Shown here: piece after piece, positions 1 through 8,129 of the stretch
How the letters are laid out: each line of letters opens with the position of its first letter
Numbering within the stretch: position 1 is the first letter of the stretch
From: Aquisphaera giovannonii
GTDB taxonomy: Bacteria > Planctomycetota > Planctomycetia > Isosphaerales > Isosphaeraceae
Length of the DNA stretch: 64,000 nt
Assembly (NCBI RefSeq): GCF_008087625.1
Contig: NZ_CP042997.1
Coordinates: forward strand, 3,100,001-3,164,000
Reading direction: 5' to 3'
The notes under the pieces: model-generated
What the model was told of the DNA's origin: nothing
Database searches by the model: none
What the model saw: only the letters and a program-made list of their open reading frames with translations
Position numbers and translations under genes: made by a program

Positions 1-513
1 CAATTCGCCGACGAGGTGCGGACCGACGCGGAGGGACGCTTCGTGCTCGATGGCCTGGACGAGGGAGCGGTGAACGTGTACGTCCACGGCGCAGGGGAGA
101 ACGAGACCTGGACCTATCGCGCGGCGAAGGAAGTCCGCCTGACTCCCGGATCGACGTCGGAGGTCAAGCTCGAGCTCATCCGAGGCGTCGAGGTGGAGGG
201 CATGGTGGTCGAGCAGGGGACCGGCAGGCCGATCGACAAGGTCGAGGTCGGAGTCATCGGGCCCCACCGCCCCCGCTCGGGCTCGGCGGTGATGTCGGCG
301 ACCACGGATGGCCGGGGCCGGTATCGATATCGCCAGCCAGCCGGCGAGACGTATCTTTATGTAATGGGGCACCCAGACGGTTACGACTCGCTGCCCGACG
401 GGAGGTCCACCCGCACCCTGGTCGTCCCCGAGGGGGCGCCGCAGTTCAAGGCCCCGTCGATCGAGCTGATCCCGCCCGCCCGGGGAACCGGTCAGGAGGA
501 GGCGGCCGAATAG
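1..513 (+). CDS. carboxypeptidase-regulatory-like (beta-sandwich) protein, C-terminal part
   Basis: The frame is open from the first base, so this is the 3' end of a longer gene. The 170 visible residues hold two repeats of the type seen in carboxypeptidase-regulatory-like and CNA-B-like domains. Each has a segment such as TDAEGRFVLDGL or TDGRGRYRYRQP, followed by beta-strand-rich sequence, and the second repeat opens with a typical GVEVEGMVVEQGTGRPI strand. In planctomycetes these domains sit in large secreted or membrane-anchored proteins and serve as structural or binding modules. There is no catalytic motif in this fragment. It ends 33 bases before the convergent gene at 547. Confidence 0.7.
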   Translation, partial: QFADEVRTDAEGRFVLDGLDEGAVNVYVHGAGENETWTYRAAKEVRLTPGSTSEVKLELIRGVEVEGMVVEQGTGRPIDKVEVGVIGPHRPRSGSAVMSATTDGRGRYRYRQPAGETYLYVMGHPDGYDSLPDGRSTRTLVVPEGAPQFKAPSIELIPPARGTGQEEAAE

Positions 514-546
514 CCGTGGCCCCGGTTCCCCGGGCGGAATGCATCT

Positions 547-3528
547 CTAATTCAGCGGCTGCGAACTCCGCAGGTAGGAGAGCAGGTCGCGGATCTGGGC
601 ATCATCCAGGGGCTTCAGGATCCCTTCCGGCATCAGGGAGTGCCGCGAGCCCCGGATCTCCTCCACGTCCTCGCGGCGGACGGCGATGTCGCGGCCGTCG
701 GCGCCGCGGAGGACGAGGGATTGCGGGTCCTGCTCGGTCAGCAACCCGGAGAGGATCCGCCCGTCCTTCGTCGCGACCTGGACGGTCTGGTAGCCCTCGC
801 GGATCTCGGCGTCGGGATCGACGATGTTCCGGAGCAGGTTGGGCAAGTCGTTCCGGCCGTAGCTGGTCAGGTCGGGGCCCACGTGGCCCCCCTCGCCGAA
901 GAGCACGTGGCACTTCCCGCAGAGGCCCAGGTAGACGGCCTTGCCCTTCGCGCGGTCTGCGGCGCCCGAGCGGGCCAGCGCGTCGAGCCGCTCGACCTCG
1001 CGCCGGAGCTGCTCGGTCGCGGCCCCTTGGGCGTTCGGCCAGAGCCTGGCAACGAGTGCCACGATGCGGGGATCGCGGTGGACCGACAGGGTGCGGACCG
1101 TCTCCGGGGTGATCGCGGCCCGGTCAATCCTCCCGGCGTTGATCGCCTCGAGGAGGGCCAGCGCCGAGGCCTTCCGCGCGGCCAGCAGCGTCTCGGCGGC
1201 GACCCGTGCGTCGTCCGGCATGGTGGGATAGCACGCGAGGATGGCGGGGGCGATCGACGGATCGTCGAACGAGAGCAGGGCGTTGAGCGCGGCGAGCCGC
1301 ACGTCCCCGCCGTCGCGCTCCGCCAGGTCCTTCAGGCTGGCCACCACCTGCGGCCGTCGCGTCTCCCCGAGCGCCTCGACCATGGCGATCCTGCGACGCG
1401 GGTCGGCAGACGGATCCGCCGCCACCTTGAGGGCCTCCTCGATCGCGCCGGGCCGGCCCCGCCTGAGGTCGAGCAGCAGGGAGCCGCCGCCCGACTTCGC
1501 GAGTGCGGCGGTCAACTCGTCCGGCATGGTGGCGAGGGATCGCCCTTTGGTCGCGATCTCGAACCCCTGCAAGAGCAGGGTGCGACTCCCCTGGTCCGGG
1601 GCCGCCTCCAGCAACTGGGCGCACGTCCGAAGATCCTTCTGGGATCCGGCCGCGGCGAAACGCTGCATCAGGCGGACGAGGATCTGCTTCCGGACGATGG
1701 GCCGGGACCACAGCTCAGGGCCGCGGAAGAGAGCGAGCACGGCCTCGCGATCGGCGCCGCAGCGGGCCTCGATGGCCCACCAGAGGAGCAGCGGGATCTG
1801 CACGTCGTTCGCGTCCTCATCGCGTGCCAGGAGGTTGGCGACGACGGGGAGCCCCTGGGCCGCCGGGAGCCTCCGCGACGTGCACGCGAGCTGGCTTCGC
1901 ACCTCGGCGTTCGGCTCTCCCCGCGCCATCGTCGCGAGCCGGGCCGCGACGTCGGGGCCGACCCGATTCGCGTCCCCGAGGAGCCGGACGGCCCAGAGTC
2001 GGACGTAGGGATCGGCGTGGTCGAGCGCGCGGGCCGACTCGGCCGGGTCCAGCCCGCCGCAGAGGTACAGGCCCCAGAGCGCCTCGAGCGCGGCCTGGCC
2101 CGTGGCGGAGTGCAAGGCCTCGCGGAGGGGCGGGATCGCGGCCGGATCCCGGCGGTCCGCCAGCAGCCGCAGCGAGGTGTTGCGTGCCCAGCGATTCCCG
2201 GTCATCAACACGGAGACCAGTTCCGCCGTCGGCTTCTTCCGCAGGTCGGGGGTCGGGCGATGCGGCGCGTTCGCGGCGGAGAGCCGGTAGACGCGGCCGT
2301 TCGACGGGTCGATCGTCCCCTCGTGGTGGCGGAGGTGGGCGATCTGCCCCTCGTAGAAATCGCAGACGTAGATCGCCCCGTCCGGCCCAGCCTTGATGTC
2401 CACGGGGCGGAACCACGGGTCGGTGGAGCGGACGGCGTAGCCGATGTCGCGGGTCTGGAACGTCGAGCCGTCCGGGAAGATTTCGGCCTCCACGACGCGG
2501 CCCTGGAGCGGCTCGACGCCGAAGAGCCTGCCCCGGTCCTGGGGCCGGAGGGCGTCGTCCTCGTTGATGACGAAGTTGTGCGTGAACCGCTCGACGCGCG
2601 CGTGCTTCATGGCCGGGAAGTAGCCGAAGGCGTACGGGTTCGAGAGCGGCCCGTGCTTCTGGAAGCCCTTCAGCGAGTAACCGCCCTGCACGTAATGGAA
2701 TCCGCGCGTGTCGCCGCCGTTGTGGCCGGAGAAGATACGCCCCTTGCCGTCGATCTCGACGCCGAACGCGTTGCCGCCCCCCTCGGCGAAGATCTCATAC
2801 CGGCGCGTCTCGGGGTGGTACCTCCAGATCAGCTGGCCCAGCGAGTGGACCGGGACCTTGTCCAGGCCGGGCCGGATGACGTCGCCGCTCACCGTGCTCC
2901 CCTGCGCCGCGTACAGCCAGCCGTCGGGGCCCCACCTCAGGCTGTTGACGACCGAATGCGTGTCCTCCAGGCCGAACCCCTGCAGGTGCACCACAGGATC
3001 CCCGTCCGGCACGTCGTCATCGTCCCGGTCGGGATAGAAGAGGAGGTAGGGCGGATTGAGGACCCAGACCCCTCCGCGCCCCTTCACGCAGGCCGTCGCG
3101 ATGTTCAGGCCGTCCACGAACGTTTTGTGACGCTCGTAGGTCCCGTCGCCGTCGGCGTCCTCGTGGATCGTGATCCGGTCGAGGCCCTTGTCGCCGAGCG
3201 GCGGCGGGGCGGGTACCTTGTCGTAGACGGCCCGCCAGAACTTATCCCGGCTCAGCTCCACGAGGCCGGCGGGGTTGGGATACTGGCGATACTCGACCAG
3301 CCAGAGACGCCCCCGCTCGTCGAAGTTGAGGAAGACCGGCTGGGCGATCGTCGGCTCCGCCAGGACTTGCTCGATCTTGAGGCCCTCCGCGACCACGAGT
3401 TTTCGCGCCGCTTCGGCCGGCGACAGGGGCTGCGGCTTCGGGTCGGCCGCGCGGGCGGGCGTGGCGAGGGCCGTCAGGAGGCCAAGCCCGGGCAGGAGGC
3501 GGAAGAATCGTCGGCTGCGGGTACTCAC
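547..3528 (-). CDS. PVC-type heme-binding CxxCH dehydrogenase-like protein
   Basis: A secreted protein of about 993 residues. The GTG start at 3528 has GGAGG a few bases upstream and gives a clean signal peptide ending in TPARA; an earlier in-frame start would overlap the upstream gene by about 50 bases. The N-terminal half is a beta-propeller of the membrane-bound dehydrogenase type (motifs LNFDERGRLWLVEYRQYP, GPDGAIYVCDFYEGQI). The middle is HEAT-like alpha repeats. The C-terminal end is a small c-type cytochrome with CGKCH as heme site and a downstream Met-containing segment. It closes a five-gene operon and is probably the electron-accepting oxidoreductase of that pathway. The substrate is unknown. 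Confidence 0.85.
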   Translation of the reverse strand: MSTRSRRFFRLLPGLGLLTALATPARAADPKPQPLSPAEAARKLVVAEGLKIEQVLAEPTIAQPVFLNFDERGRLWLVEYRQYPNPAGLVELSRDKFWRAVYDKVPAPPPLGDKGLDRITIHEDADGDGTYERHKTFVDGLNIATACVKGRGGVWVLNPPYLLFYPDRDDDDVPDGDPVVHLQGFGLEDTHSVVNSLRWGPDGWLYAAQGSTVSGDVIRPGLDKVPVHSLGQLIWRYHPETRRYEIFAEGGGNAFGVEIDGKGRIFSGHNGGDTRGFHYVQGGYSLKGFQKHGPLSNPYAFGYFPAMKHARVERFTHNFVINEDDALRPQDRGRLFGVEPLQGRVVEAEIFPDGSTFQTRDIGYAVRSTDPWFRPVDIKAGPDGAIYVCDFYEGQIAHLRHHEGTIDPSNGRVYRLSAANAPHRPTPDLRKKPTAELVSVLMTGNRWARNTSLRLLADRRDPAAIPPLREALHSATGQAALEALWGLYLCGGLDPAESARALDHADPYVRLWAVRLLGDANRVGPDVAARLATMARGEPNAEVRSQLACTSRRLPAAQGLPVVANLLARDEDANDVQIPLLLWWAIEARCGADREAVLALFRGPELWSRPIVRKQILVRLMQRFAAAGSQKDLRTCAQLLEAAPDQGSRTLLLQGFEIATKGRSLATMPDELTAALAKSGGGSLLLDLRRGRPGAIEEALKVAADPSADPRRRIAMVEALGETRRPQVVASLKDLAERDGGDVRLAALNALLSFDDPSIAPAILACYPTMPDDARVAAETLLAARKASALALLEAINAGRIDRAAITPETVRTLSVHRDPRIVALVARLWPNAQGAATEQLRREVERLDALARSGAADRAKGKAVYLGLCGKCHVLFGEGGHVGPDLTSYGRNDLPNLLRNIVDPDAEIREGYQTVQVATKDGRILSGLLTEQDPQSLVLRGADGRDIAVRREDVEEIRGSRHSLMPEGILKPLDDAQIRDLLSYLRSSQPLN

Positions 3529-3544
3529 CTCGGGATCCTCCGGA

Positions 3545-4957
3545 CTATCGGGCAACGTGCACGGCGGGCTCGGGCAGGGTCCTCGCGATCTCATCCTGGC
3601 GGTATCCGAAGCCGGGACCGCGGATCGTGGAGAGGTCGATCCGGCCGTCGCGGCGGGTGTAGAGGCCGGGATGGACCGCGGCCTCGGGGAGCGAGGCCTG
3701 CGGATAGAACTGCATTCCGTTGGTCTCGACGCCCATGATCGTCCCCGCGTGCGCAGCGAGCAGGGCGTGGGACACCTGGGCGAGCATGGGGTTCGTCAGG
3801 TCCTGGACCATCAGGGTCATGCCGTGCGCCCGGGCCCAGCAGAGCGAGAGGATCGCGCCGGTCTGGGTCTTGCAGGTCTTGAGGGCCACGCCCGACCAGC
3901 CGAGCTCGCGCCCGAGGCGGATCATCCGCCAGTCGTGGGCACTCTCGTCGAGGAAGAGCGGCTTCCGGGCCGAGACCGGGCGTACGTCGATCCGATGGTC
4001 CTCCAGCTCGTAAGGGAACGGCTGCTCGACGTAGAGGGTCATCGCGTAGATGCGCGGCCGCTCGCGGAGCAGCCGGTCGAGGATCGCGACGACGTATTCG
4101 GGGTCCTGCACGGTGCAGTTGAAGTCCGCGGACAGCCACTCGACCCTCTCCTCGATGGCCATCTCGCCGACGGAGACCAGGCGGTCGAAGTCCCAGGCCG
4201 CATCATCGCCCCGGAGCTTCACCTTCAGGCACTTCAGGCCGTCCCTGCGGATCCAGTCGCGGAGCAGGACGGGATAGCCGTCGTCCGGCTCCTGCCCGGT
4301 CGTTTCGCTTTCGTCGACCGGGTCCTTGCCCCCGACGAGGTGCCAGGCCGGGAGGCGGTCGGGGCGCGGCAGGACGAGGTAATCCGCGGGGTAACGGCCG
4401 CGAAAATCGGCCGCACTCCCCGCGACCGGCTCCAGGAAAGCCGCCAGGTCGGAGCTCATGAACCGGTCGTCGTACGTCTGATAAGTCGGGATCTCGTGGA
4501 GGTTGCCGAAGGCGTCGTGGACCGCCAGGTCGAAGGCCGAGGCACAGACGAGGGCCGCGAGCCACGGGACCGGCTCGGCCTCAGGCCTCTCGCGGAGGTT
4601 GAACTCGCGGAGGAGCCCCGGCAGTTCATGCTCGACGAACGACTGGCCGACCTCGATGGGGTGGCCGGGATCCGCGTCCGACGCCACCCACGCGGCCGCG
4701 ATGCGGCGGCAGAGCGACTGGAGCGCCTCGTGCCGCTCCGCATAGCTGAGGCTGCCGGGCCAGACCCACGCGACGCTCAGGGGGGTCTCGCCCCATCCCT
4801 CGGCCCTGCGGCCGCTACGGTCCTCCGCGGTCACGCAGACGCGGGCGCAGGTGACCTCGGTGGTGGTCTCCGCGCCGAACTTCAGCGGGACCCGATTGCG
4901 GATGCGCAGGAAGTACAGGCTCGCGGCGACGGGGCGGATGTCGGTTGACCTGGGCAT
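3545..4957 (-). CDS. mandelate racemase/muconate lactonizing-like (enolase superfamily) protein
   Basis: About 470 residues, starting at the ATG at 4957 (MPRSTDIRP). The enolase-superfamily barrel is recognisable from its catalytic residues in order: a KVKL lysine segment, ADFN, YVEQP and FLDES for the three metal ligands, and ALKTCKTQ for the second lysine. This lysine/lysine pattern is that of the muconate lactonizing subgroup, not the His-Asp pair of mandelate racemase proper. The N-terminal capping domain is longer than usual. It lies 16 bases upstream of the CxxCH gene and 25 bases downstream of the MFS gene, so it is co-transcribed. It probably dehydrates, racemises or isomerises a carboxylic acid brought in by the transporter; the reaction cannot be named. 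Confidence 0.75.
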   Translation of the reverse strand: MPRSTDIRPVAASLYFLRIRNRVPLKFGAETTTEVTCARVCVTAEDRSGRRAEGWGETPLSVAWVWPGSLSYAERHEALQSLCRRIAAAWVASDADPGHPIEVGQSFVEHELPGLLREFNLRERPEAEPVPWLAALVCASAFDLAVHDAFGNLHEIPTYQTYDDRFMSSDLAAFLEPVAGSAADFRGRYPADYLVLPRPDRLPAWHLVGGKDPVDESETTGQEPDDGYPVLLRDWIRRDGLKCLKVKLRGDDAAWDFDRLVSVGEMAIEERVEWLSADFNCTVQDPEYVVAILDRLLRERPRIYAMTLYVEQPFPYELEDHRIDVRPVSARKPLFLDESAHDWRMIRLGRELGWSGVALKTCKTQTGAILSLCWARAHGMTLMVQDLTNPMLAQVSHALLAAHAGTIMGVETNGMQFYPQASLPEAAVHPGLYTRRDGRIDLSTIRGPGFGYRQDEIARTLPEPAVHVAR

Positions 4958-4982
4958 GGGACGATGCGACCTCGCGACGAAT

Positions 4983-6434
4983 TCAGGCGGACTCCGGGGA
5001 CTCGGGCGAATCCTTCCCCCAGCCCCAGGCCATGGCCGCCAGCCCGACGAAGGGCAGCAGCCCGGCGGCGACGAAGACGGGGCTGAACCCTCCGGTCGCG
5101 TCCTTGATACGCCCGGCAACCGGGAGGAAGCCGGCGACGAACAGGTTCCCGAGGCCGCCGAGGACCCCGACGACAAGCCCCGTATGCTCCGCCGAGACCT
5201 CCTGGCACGCGGAGAAGTAGTTCGCCATGTATGCCGCCGTCCCCAGGGCCATGATCATCAGGAGGGCCACCACGACGGCATCGTTGTCCACCCATCCCAC
5301 CCAGGCCCCGAAGCTGGCCAGCACCGACGAGGCGGCCATCACGGCCAGTCGGGCCCGCCTCGTACCCGGCCCGCGGCGGGCGAGGCCGCGCGTCGCACCG
5401 CCGCCGAGCAGGTTGCCGGCGTCGGCCGCGAGGTAGGGCAGGGCACTGACCAGGCCTCCCTTGAGGAACGCCATCTTGCGGTCATCTTGCAGGTATGACG
5501 GCAGCCAGTTGACCAGGAAGTGCCAGCAGAGGTTGATCGAGACGCCGACCGCCACGAGCACCCAGAAGCGTCGCAGGCGGACGATGCGGGACAGGCTGCT
5601 CGCCCACGCCGGCCCCGCGTCCTGGGGCGGCAGGGCCCGGGCGACGGCGAGCCCGCCCACCATGAGCGTGGCGACGGCCCACCAGATCGCGGGCAGGCCG
5701 AACAGGGAGGCCGAGCACGCCACCAGGGCGGAGGCGATCGCGAGCAAGGCGTAAGCAAGGCGTGCCGGGCTATCCAGCCTCCCGCCATCGGCCGGAACCG
5801 CACCGCGAGCTTCAGTCGCGGCCGGGGACGGCAACCGGCGAGACAGCCGCAGCCACGGGACGATCCAGAGGAAGCCGATCGAGCCGACCGCCACGAACGC
5901 GGCCCGCCAGCCGTACCGGGCCGCGAGCGGCGTCACGACCAGCGGGGTGAGCACGGCCCCCACGGCGGCCCCGGAGTTGAAGATTCCGCTCCCCAGGCCT
6001 CGATCGGCCGGCGGCAAGATCCGCGACGTGACTCGCAGCGCACACGGCCAGTTGAACGACTCGCCGACGCCGAGCAGGGCCCGACACGCCAGCAAGATGC
6101 CCAGGCCTGGCGCGAACGCCGCGGCCAGCCCCGCCGCGGACCACCAGCCGACGGCCGAGGCGTACACCGCACGCACGTCGCGACGATCCGCGATCTGCCC
6201 CGCCGGCACCTGGAACGCCGCGTAGGTCAGCGAAAAGGCCGCCAGGACCCACCCATACGATTCGTTGGTCAGGCCGTATTCGGCGCGGATCAACGGCCCG
6301 ACGAGGGCCATCGCCTGCCTGTCCATGTAGCAGAGCACCGTCGAGGCGAACATCAGCCAGCAGAGTCCCCAGGCCCAGCGCGGGGCCCGCGGGGCGACGA
6401 TCTCGGACTCGACCTCCGCGGCCCCCGCGCTCAT
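4983..6434 (-). CDS. MFS transporter, anion:cation symporter (hexuronate-type) family
   Basis: About 483 residues with roughly 12 hydrophobic segments. The start at 6434 overlaps the stop of the upstream gene by four bases (ATGA), which implies translational coupling. Segments such as LCYMDRQAMALVGPLI near the N-terminus and LLGVGESFNWPCALR with RGLGSGIFNSGAAVGA in the first half are typical of the ACS family, which imports hexuronates, glucarate and related organic anions. The operon context, with an enolase-superfamily enzyme next door, fits uptake of an acid sugar. Substrate specificity is inferred from family only. Confidence 0.8.
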   Translation of the reverse strand: MSAGAAEVESEIVAPRAPRWAWGLCWLMFASTVLCYMDRQAMALVGPLIRAEYGLTNESYGWVLAAFSLTYAAFQVPAGQIADRRDVRAVYASAVGWWSAAGLAAAFAPGLGILLACRALLGVGESFNWPCALRVTSRILPPADRGLGSGIFNSGAAVGAVLTPLVVTPLAARYGWRAAFVAVGSIGFLWIVPWLRLSRRLPSPAATEARGAVPADGGRLDSPARLAYALLAIASALVACSASLFGLPAIWWAVATLMVGGLAVARALPPQDAGPAWASSLSRIVRLRRFWVLVAVGVSINLCWHFLVNWLPSYLQDDRKMAFLKGGLVSALPYLAADAGNLLGGGATRGLARRGPGTRRARLAVMAASSVLASFGAWVGWVDNDAVVVALLMIMALGTAAYMANYFSACQEVSAEHTGLVVGVLGGLGNLFVAGFLPVAGRIKDATGGFSPVFVAAGLLPFVGLAAMAWGWGKDSPESPESA

Positions 6435-8080
6435 GGGCGGGCCCCGGAGGATGGCCCGCCGCGTCCGAGGGCCCATCCAATGGCGTCGGCCAGGAGCCGA
6501 TTGAAGTCGTCGCTCGCGAAGTCGTCGATCTGACCGAGCGAGGTGTAGAAGACCCGGTTCCCCGTGGCCGGCGCGTTCGTCCACGCGACCGGCTCCGGCT
6601 CCTGCCCGGGAATCGACCCGATCAAGAGGCCGGTGGCCGACGGGCCGAGCGGGCGGACTTTGTAGAGCGACCCGTGTCCCTTGATCCTCGCCGAATCCAC
6701 GCCCGCGAGGATCGGATGGGCCTCGGCCCCCGGGACCGCTCGGACCTCCACGGCGGGGCTCGCGTCGTGATGGTTGTGGTAGTTCCCGCCGAGGACGTCG
6801 GCGTCGAAGCTCGCCCATGCCCGACGGCCCTCCGGCACGGCCTTGCCCGCCCTAGGGGCGAAGGCGTGGCTGGCCGTACGGATCCCGATCACCGGCTTGC
6901 CGGACGCCACGAACCGGCGGAGCGCCTCGACCTGGGATTCCGGGAGGACACGCCGCCGGGCGCTCACGAAAAGGAGGTCCGCCCCGTCCAGCTCGCCGAT
7001 CGCCGAGAGCCTGTCCGGATCCGCGGGGCTGCCGAGAAGGTAGGAGACCCGATAGTCCTTCGTGAGGTGCGCGGCGGCGAACGCCGGCAGGGAGACGTGG
7101 GTCTGATACTCGTCCTCATCGATGAGGAAGGCGATGCGAGGCCGGGCGTCCGACGCGTACCGGAACGGCGCACCGCCGAGCACCTGCTCGCTGCTGACGG
7201 TCGGGCAGACGTATTTCTCGACGTGCTCGACCATCAGGTCCGTGCCGGCGAAATGCCCCACGAAGGGGGCCCTCGCCGGGTTGTACATCGTGTCCGTTAG
7301 GTCGCGCATCAGGGCGACGTTCTTGCCGTTCTTCGAGAGCTGCCTCAGGCCGAAGGGCCTGCCGAGCACGCACATGTTGAGGTGGACGCCCATCAGGACG
7401 ACGTTCCTGATGCCGCGGGCTTCGAGGATGCTCCAGATTTCCTCGCCGTCCGCGCTGATGAAGTCCGCGGCCTCGTCAATCGTCAGGAGATCGGTCTGGG
7501 ACTTCCAAGGCGCCTTGGGATTACGGCCCATGCCGGCCAGCTTCGCAGCCCACGCCGAGTGCTCGGCCGGGTCGTCATCCTCGCCGCCGTCGGACTGGTC
7601 GATCGGGTACCTGCCGCGTTCCTCGGCGGGGATGCGATCGCACCAGGAACCGATGCCGGCCGGGATGTTGGCGGAGCGTGGCGTCTCGAGGGCCCGCCGC
7701 CGGGCGGCGTGGCCCTTGTACGCGTCCATGCAGTCGCTCGGGGCGTGGATGATCGTCACGCCCCGGCCCCGCATCTCCTTGAGGACCCTGTCCATCGTCG
7801 GCGCCATCTCCGATCCGCGGCGGACGGCGTTGAGGCAATGGTGGAAGTCCCACATGTCGCAGACGATGACCGCGGTCTCCGCCGGGACCCACGATTCGAC
7901 CCTCTCGACGAGGGCGAAGCGTCCCGGGTGGCCCCGGTCTTCGACCCGGGAACGGAGCGTCACATCCAGTCGAGAGCCCCTCTCCGGGCCTCCCGCCGTG
8001 GCGCCGGTGTGTCCCAGCGCCAGCGTCGCGATCGCGGCGAGCAGCCAGCCCGGCCGCAGGTGTTTGGCGGAGTGTCGCAT
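6431..8080 (-). CDS. isochorismatase-like hydrolase fused to a ThuA-like domain, secreted
   Basis: About 549 residues from the ATG at 8080, which gives a signal peptide (MRHSAKHLRPGWLLAAIATL, cleavage near ATA). A GTG at 8113 is the other possible start. Residues about 60-290 form a cysteine-hydrolase (isochorismatase-like) fold with VIVCDMWDFHH carrying the aspartate and GVHLNMCVLGR carrying the nucleophilic cysteine. Residues about 310-549 form a ThuA-like glutamine-amidotransferase-type domain (RIAFLIDEDEY, GADLLFVSARRR, HHDASPAVEV). It lies 49 bases downstream of the hydrolase gene and overlaps the transporter gene. The two-domain chain suggests an extracytoplasmic hydrolase acting on an amide or sugar conjugate. 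Confidence 0.75.
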   Translation of the reverse strand: MRHSAKHLRPGWLLAAIATLALGHTGATAGGPERGSRLDVTLRSRVEDRGHPGRFALVERVESWVPAETAVIVCDMWDFHHCLNAVRRGSEMAPTMDRVLKEMRGRGVTIIHAPSDCMDAYKGHAARRRALETPRSANIPAGIGSWCDRIPAEERGRYPIDQSDGGEDDDPAEHSAWAAKLAGMGRNPKAPWKSQTDLLTIDEAADFISADGEEIWSILEARGIRNVVLMGVHLNMCVLGRPFGLRQLSKNGKNVALMRDLTDTMYNPARAPFVGHFAGTDLMVEHVEKYVCPTVSSEQVLGGAPFRYASDARPRIAFLIDEDEYQTHVSLPAFAAAHLTKDYRVSYLLGSPADPDRLSAIGELDGADLLFVSARRRVLPESQVEALRRFVASGKPVIGIRTASHAFAPRAGKAVPEGRRAWASFDADVLGGNYHNHHDASPAVEVRAVPGAEAHPILAGVDSARIKGHGSLYKVRPLGPSATGLLIGSIPGQEPEPVAWTNAPATGNRVFYTSLGQIDDFASDDFNRLLADAIGWALGRGGPSSGARP

Positions 8081-8129
8081 GACGGGCCCGGGTGTTCGAG
8101 GAATGTTGAACACGAGGAGAGAGCCAATA

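Noticed and set aside
640-3738. A 1032-residue open frame on the plus strand, antisense to the CxxCH gene.
   Set aside because: It has only Arg/Gly/Pro/Val-rich low-complexity sequence, no domain, and lies opposite a gene with clear signal peptide and heme motif. Long antisense frames are expected at this GC content.
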